64,000 nt of DNA from the NCBI RefSeq assembly GCF_002335805.1, contig NZ_NISU01000001.1:2612079-2676078 (forward strand), written 5' to 3'. The position numbers and the translations under genes are program-made. A model generated the notes under the pieces. It made no database searches, was not told the origin of the DNA, and saw nothing but the letters and a program-made list of their open reading frames with translations. This document shows positions 63,991 to 64,000 of the stretch, in pieces. The first letter of the stretch is position 1; each line of letters starts with the position of its first letter. This stretch comes from Bacillus sp. FJAT-45350. Lineage in GTDB: Bacteria > Bacillota > Bacilli > Bacillales > NISU01.

Positions 63991-64000
63991 CTTTAATTTT

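Noticed and set aside
1..64000. tRNA, rRNA, insertion sequences or prophage
   Set aside because: None found by eye on either strand; no transposase, integrase or phage structural gene was recognised.

Overview
The window looks like chromosomal DNA of an AT-rich, spore-former-type Firmicute of the family Bacillaceae. The basis is the gene families: a PutR-like PucR regulator, a roc/put operon, HemAT, a DUF2515 (YppC-type) protein, nasA/D/E/C, an S-box metNIQ operon and strong GGAGG-type ribosome binding sites. I do not assign a species. I see no rRNA or tRNA gene, complete insertion sequence, prophage or CRISPR array. Most genes lie on the minus strand.

Layout. 0.1-5.7 kb: PutR-like regulator, a plus-strand HD-GYP protein with a B12-binding C-terminus, manganese catalase, and three small genes, the last behind a FadR-like palindrome. 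5.8-10.6 kb: rocA-putB-rocD-rocF operon, which takes arginine, ornithine and proline to glutamate. 10.8-15.3 kb: DCC thioredoxin-fold protein, hemolysin III family protein, DHH phosphoesterase and two zinc-ribbon membrane proteins. 15.6-18.0 kb: decayed signalling genes (frameshifted HemAT; a lipoprotein gene joined to an EAL tail). 18.2-22.6 kb: PHP phosphatase, DUF2515 protein, malate synthase G.

23.0-36.6 kb is the centrepiece: fifteen minus-strand genes that read as one catabolic unit. It holds an HpaB-type monooxygenase, an IclR regulator, 3-hydroxyanthranilate dioxygenase, ACMS decarboxylase, a RidA-type deaminase, a semialdehyde dehydrogenase, a complete lower meta-cleavage pathway, a stand-alone FMN adenylyltransferase domain and a TRAP transporter. 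Together they predict uptake of anthranilate (or a close relative) and conversion through 3-hydroxyanthranilate to pyruvate and acetyl-CoA with release of ammonia. The set matches what is known of anthranilate 3-monooxygenase in Geobacillus, a system that uses an FMN adenylyltransferase; the separate flavin reductase is not in the window.

36.7-43.4 kb: assimilatory nitrate/nitrite reduction (nasA, nasD, nasE, nasC in transcription order) with a TnrA-like box. 43.6-50.8 kb: amino-acid-type chemoreceptor, Na/Ca exchanger, DUF1028 protein and a SAM-riboswitch-controlled metNIQ operon. 51-60.4 kb: a secreted SLT/SH3/stalk protein, a phosphodiester glycosidase pair, PEP carboxylase and a SWIM-SNF2 helicase. 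60.5-64 kb: a luciferase-like oxidoreductase, a 51-residue membrane protein, two CPBP membrane proteases (one frameshifted) and a repeat-rich end.

The observations most worth a second look are the HD-GYP/B12 fusion with a CarH-like Wx9EH motif, the anthranilate unit with its dedicated FMN adenylyltransferase and TRAP importer, the perfect palindrome before that unit, the FadR-like site, the heptamer and 22-bp repeats, and the cluster of broken sensory genes. All functional calls rest on reading motifs by eye; no database search was possible.
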